Shown here piece after piece: positions 60,661-64,000 of a stretch of 64,000 nt of DNA. The DNA comes from NORP309 sp964352735 (GTDB lineage Bacteria; Pseudomonadota; Gammaproteobacteria; Xanthomonadales; Marinicellaceae): contig CAYGTC010000009.1 in assembly GCA_964352735.1 (NCBI GenBank), forward strand, positions 1 to 64,000, in the 5' to 3' direction. Within the stretch, counting starts at the first letter, position 1. The number at the start of each line of letters is the position of its first letter. Position numbers and translations under genes: made by a program. The notes below the pieces were generated by a model that did no database searches, was not told the DNA's origin, and saw only the letters and a list, made by a program, of their open reading frames with translations.

Positions 60661-62448
60661 ATGTCAAATTCATCACAGCACAAAGCTTTGGGCATTACTG
60701 AACTGGTTTTAAGAGATGCCCACCAATCTTTGTTGGCAACTCGCATGCGATTGGAAGACATGTTACCCATAGCACCAGTGCTGGATGAAGTGGGTTTTTG
60801 GTCAATAGAATCATGGGGTGGCGCCACATTTGATGCCTGTATACGGTACTTAGGAGAGGATCCTTGGGAGCGCATCCGTGTTTTAAAAAAAGCGATGCCA
60901 AAAACCAAACAACAGATGTTGTTCAGAGGGCAGAATATACTGGGCTATAGGCACTATGCTGATGATTTGGTAGAAAAATTTGTAGAGCGCGCTTATGTCA
61001 ATGGCGTTGAGGTTTTTAGGATCTTTGATGCCATGAATGATGTACGCAATATGCACAGTGCCATCAAGGCCACCAATAAAGTCGGCGGTCATGCACAAGG
61101 CACATTAAGCTATACCGTCAGCCCCGTTCACAACCTTGAAGGCTGGATCACCATGGCCAAACAACTACAAGACATGGGTTCGGACTCTTTATGCATCAAA
61201 GACATGGCCGGCTTACTGAAACCTTATGTGGCCACTGAACTGATCAACGAAATAAAAAACGCCGTCGACTTGCCCATCTCTCTGCATTGCCATGCGACAA
61301 CCGGATTGAGTGTAGCCACTCATATGAAAGCGATTGACGCCAACGTTGATGTGATTGATACCGCTATTTCATCCATGAGTATGACATATGGACACTCGGC
61401 AACCGAAACCATTGTTTCAATTGTAGAAGGTACGCAAAGAGACACCGGTATTGATTTGAATAAATTGACGCAAGTAGCCGATTATTTTCGTAAAGTGAGA
61501 AAGAAATACGCCAAATTTGAGGGCAGCCTCAAAGGTATTGACGCAAGAATATTGACCGCACAAGTCCCCGGCGGCATGCTCACAAATATGGAAAACCAGC
61601 TCAGAGAACAAGGCGCAGCTGATAAATTGGATGAAGTGTTAACCGAAATACCCAAAGTGCGCCAAGATTTAGGTTATATTCCACTGGTCACCCCCACGTC
61701 ACAAATTGTCGGCAGTCAAGCCGTGTTAAATGTATTAACTGGCGAACGTTACAAGTCCATTACCAAAGAAACAGCAGGCGTACTCAAAGGAGAATATGGG
61801 GCCACAGCAGCACCAGTCAATACAGAATTACAAGAACGCGTTTTGGAAGGAAAAAAAGCCATCACATGTCGCCCCGCTGACCTGCTGGAACCAGAGGTAG
61901 AAACACTGACAAAAGAACTGCTTGATCTTGCTCAAAAAGACAACATAAAGTTAGCCGATGCAGTCATTGATGATGTGTTAACTTATGCCCTATTCTCACA
62001 AATCGGCCTCAAATTCCTCAAAAATCGCCACAACAAAGACGCTTTTGAACCGGCTCCAGGGAAGACTGAAGCACAACAAACCAGCAGCCAAACCAATAAC
62101 CAAAACAGTCAGCAAAAGGGTGCTGAATCCTATGCAGTCACAGTAGACGGTAAAACCTATGAAGTTGAAGTTGCCCCTTCAGGCACCATTCAAAACATTG
62201 AACAAACACAACAGCCTACAAACAACTCTGAAGCATCAGAACAGATTAAAGCACCATTGGCAGGAAACATTTTCGAAGTTTCAGTGAATCAAGGTGATCA
62301 TGTTGAAGTCGATCAAATAGTCATCATTATGGAAGCCATGAAAATGGAAACGGCCATACGTTCATCATTTTCTGGTACAGTTTCAAACATACATGTTAAA
62401 CAGGGTGACAATGTCACTGTAGGACAACCATTGATAAGCTTGAGATAA
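60661..62448 (+). CDS. oadA: Oxaloacetate decarboxylase alpha chain (biotin carboxyl carrier and transferase)
   Basis: A 595-residue protein. The N-terminal carboxyltransferase TIM barrel has ELVLRDAHQSLLATRMR (about 13-29), DSLCIKDMAGLLKPY (about 174-188) and LPISLHCHATTGLS (about 203-216). A linker rich in Gln, Thr and Asn follows (about 475-520), and the C-terminal biotinyl domain has EAMKMET with Lys561 as the biotin site. It takes CO2 from oxaloacetate onto biotin, to be released at OadB. Start ATG 60661 with AGAGG upstream; the longer reading frame from 60547 overlaps oadG and was rejected. Confidence 0.95.
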   Translation: MSNSSQHKALGITELVLRDAHQSLLATRMRLEDMLPIAPVLDEVGFWSIESWGGATFDACIRYLGEDPWERIRVLKKAMPKTKQQMLFRGQNILGYRHYADDLVEKFVERAYVNGVEVFRIFDAMNDVRNMHSAIKATNKVGGHAQGTLSYTVSPVHNLEGWITMAKQLQDMGSDSLCIKDMAGLLKPYVATELINEIKNAVDLPISLHCHATTGLSVATHMKAIDANVDVIDTAISSMSMTYGHSATETIVSIVEGTQRDTGIDLNKLTQVADYFRKVRKKYAKFEGSLKGIDARILTAQVPGGMLTNMENQLREQGAADKLDEVLTEIPKVRQDLGYIPLVTPTSQIVGSQAVLNVLTGERYKSITKETAGVLKGEYGATAAPVNTELQERVLEGKKAITCRPADLLEPEVETLTKELLDLAQKDNIKLADAVIDDVLTYALFSQIGLKFLKNRHNKDAFEPAPGKTEAQQTSSQTNNQNSQQKGAESYAVTVDGKTYEVEVAPSGTIQNIEQTQQPTNNSEASEQIKAPLAGNIFEVSVNQGDHVEVDQIVIIMEAMKMETAIRSSFSGTVSNIHVKQGDNVTVGQPLISLR

Positions 62449-62452
62449 TAGC

Positions 62453-63592
62453 ATGCAAGCACTGAATACTTTATGGCTTTCAACTGGATTGGCACACATA
62501 GAACTTGGGCAAATACTGATGATCATGGTGGGTTTGGCCTTATTATTTTTAGCCATTGCCAAACAATTTGAACCATTACTACTGATTCCCATCGGCTTTG
62601 GTGCGATATTAACCAATATCCCATTGGCTGGATTCACCGATGCGGGTGGACTCTTATTCTATGTCTATGAGATTGGCATCAGTACAGGCGTTTTCCCATT
62701 GATCATTTTTATGGGAGTGGGCGCCATGACTGACTTTGGTGCACTGATTGCCAATCCCAAAATGTTATTATTGGGAGCCGCAGCCCAGTTCGGTATTTTT
62801 ACCACATTGTTTGGCGCCATTGCCTTGAATGTCATCCCTTCAATTGAATTCAGCTTATCTGATGCTGCTGCAATTGCCATCATCGGTGGTGCCGATGGCC
62901 CAACAGCGATTTTTTTGGCCTCACGATTGTCTCCAGACTTATTGGGTGCCATAGCAGTTGCAGCCTATTCTTACATGGCATTGGTGCCTATTATTCAACC
63001 CCCCATCATGAAAGCCTTAACATCAGAGTCTGAAAGACAAGTGGTGATGGTACAACTCAGGCATGTCTCAAAGATCGAGAAAATCACCTTCCCATTACTG
63101 GTCTTGTTATTGACCGTATTACTGCTACCAGCAGCCACACCATTGGTGGGCATGCTGTGTTTTGGCAACCTATTGCGTGAATCAGGTGTGGTCAACAGAT
63201 TGAGCACAACCGCTCAAAATGAATTGATCAATATAGTGACCATCTTCCTCGGGCTGGGTGTAGGCTCGAAACTCAGCGCGGACAAATTTTTAAATCTCGA
63301 AACCTTAGGAATTTTAGCCTTGGGTATCTGTGCTTTTGCCATTGGAACAGCCTCTGGCGTCATCATGGCCAAATTCATGAATAAGCTCTCCAAGGATCCC
63401 ATCAACCCATTGATTGGAGCCGCGGGTGTTTCCGCTGTACCCATGGCAGCAAGGGTGGCCAATAAAATGGGGCTACAAGCCAATTCTCAAAACTTTTTGC
63501 TGATGCATGCCATGGGGCCAAACGTTGCAGGTGTATTGGGTTCAGCAGTAGCCGCAGGAATATTACTGGCATTGGTCGGACAACCAGTATGA
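62453..63592 (+). CDS. oadB: Oxaloacetate decarboxylase beta chain (Na+ pump)
   Basis: A 379-residue polytopic membrane protein with about nine to eleven hydrophobic segments. It contains the conserved GAMTDFGALIANPKMLLLGA (about 88-107), GGADGPTAIFLASRL (about 144-158) and AAGVSAVPMAARVANKMG (about 322-339), which carry the sodium and carboxybiotin residues of the family. It couples decarboxylation of carboxybiotin to sodium export. It follows oadA by 4 bases. No clear terminator follows before the convergent gene. Confidence 0.95.
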   Translation: MQALNTLWLSTGLAHIELGQILMIMVGLALLFLAIAKQFEPLLLIPIGFGAILTNIPLAGFTDAGGLLFYVYEIGISTGVFPLIIFMGVGAMTDFGALIANPKMLLLGAAAQFGIFTTLFGAIALNVIPSIEFSLSDAAAIAIIGGADGPTAIFLASRLSPDLLGAIAVAAYSYMALVPIIQPPIMKALTSESERQVVMVQLRHVSKIEKITFPLLVLLLTVLLLPAATPLVGMLCFGNLLRESGVVNRLSTTAQNELINIVTIFLGLGVGSKLSADKFLNLETLGILALGICAFAIGTASGVIMAKFMNKLSKDPINPLIGAAGVSAVPMAARVANKMGLQANSQNFLLMHAMGPNVAGVLGSAVAAGILLALVGQPV

Positions 63593-63655
63593 TTCGAGTG
63601 AGAGGGGCCAAATGGCGGGATCATCAGCAAAGGTTAAGAGCTAAAATTCATTGGT

Positions 63656-64000
63656 TTAGGTCAGCAAAGCACCACTTTCGTCACTCCTCAACTTTTTGTC
63701 AACTTGTTTTACTTGCATAACATAGACTTTTTTGACGATCCACAGTAAAGATAAAGACAATAATATGTCCAAAACATCTGAAACTTGAGTGAGTATATTG
63801 AGGTTAATAAATGCTGTAATTTCCTCTGCGTCTTGTGACCAGCGAAAAATCAACCGTCCTAAGATGTTGTTCACAATCCATAAGAACCACCAAACACCTA
63901 ACATAAAAGATTCTGTTTCATTAGACCAGTTGTTGGGATTTTTACTGACATTGAAAATTTCAACCATGGCCTGATAGGGCTTCCAAAGATTGACAAAAGG
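63656..64000 (-). CDS. DUF4328-type membrane protein, 3' part
   Basis: The gene enters from beyond the window end. Reading upstream of Met at 63967 without a stop gives PFVNLWKPYQA before MVEIFNVSKNPNNW. That is the PYxxMxE motif typical of DUF4328 proteins, so the true start is outside. Two membrane segments are visible (VWWFLWIVNNILGRLIF and VLDILLSLSLLWIVKKVYVM), then a basic C-terminal tail. The family is integral to the membrane and of unknown function. It is convergent with oadB. Confidence 0.75.
   Translation of the reverse strand, partial: PFVNLWKPYQAMVEIFNVSKNPNNWSNETESFMLGVWWFLWIVNNILGRLIFRWSQDAEEITAFINLNILTQVSDVLDILLSLSLLWIVKKVYVMQVKQVDKKLRSDESGALLT

Overview
The window looks like the chromosome of an AT-rich gammaproteobacterium. 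The evidence is the tRNA-Tyr/Gly/Thr-tuf order, a genuine MetJ, CysB and CysG proteins of the enterobacterial type, and the xseB-ispA pair. Secreted proteins with a shared C-terminal tail, a LodA-type quinoprotein, a Na+-pumping oxaloacetate decarboxylase and a monomeric isocitrate dehydrogenase fit a marine lineage. A Marinicella-like organism is my guess and is inference only. No plasmid, phage or intact insertion sequence was seen.

Layout. 1-503: 5' end of tuf and three tRNA genes on the minus strand. 627-25409: a continuous minus-strand surface-polysaccharide locus. Its distal part is a vps-type export module (VpsP-like protein, Wzc/VpsO-type kinase, short OPX protein, outer-membrane barrel). 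Its middle part carries a polymerase/ligase, a WecA-type initiating transferase, five GT4 glycosyltransferases, an AsnB-type amidotransferase, an EpsG-type polymerase, two nucleotide-sugar 2-epimerases, a Wzx flippase, two FkbM methyltransferases and an acyltransferase. Its proximal part is wbpE-wbpD-wbpB. Together with the WbpI-like epimerase these make a UDP-2,3-diacetamido-uronic acid route, except that the UDP-GlcNAc 6-dehydrogenase step is not in this window. 25413-25812 is a 400-bp divergent spacer with a 95-bp fold-back element, a perfect hairpin and a promoter for xseB-ispA.

27046-37356: accessory genes centred on a lodA-lodB pair (tryptophylquinone amino-acid oxidase and its flavoprotein maturation partner). 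Divergent from it is a large winged-helix/STAND-NTPase/TPR regulator. A lipoprotein and a secreted CotH-kinase/lamin-tail protein follow. 37517-48314: monomeric icd, a DUF1697 protein, an apparently autoregulated marR-CPBP protease operon with twin palindromic operators, an AraC/GyrI regulator, a secreted two-CxxCH beta-propeller protein, a lipase-like hydrolase and ada.

48516-56982: metJ, then assimilatory sulfur metabolism. cysJIH faces cysB, and cysG-cysK lies beyond cysB. Together they reduce PAPS to sulfide, supply siroheme and make cysteine; cysDN(C) is not here. Between cysH and cysB lies a 53-bp tandem repeat with a 21-bp palindrome in each unit. It is interrupted by a 100-N assembly gap, so its true length is unknown. 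The last codons of cysB lie inside the repeat.

57012-64000: a GNAT acetyltransferase, a secreted subtilisin-like protease with a strong terminator, the oadGAB sodium pump, and the 3' part of a DUF4328-type membrane protein that runs off the window end.
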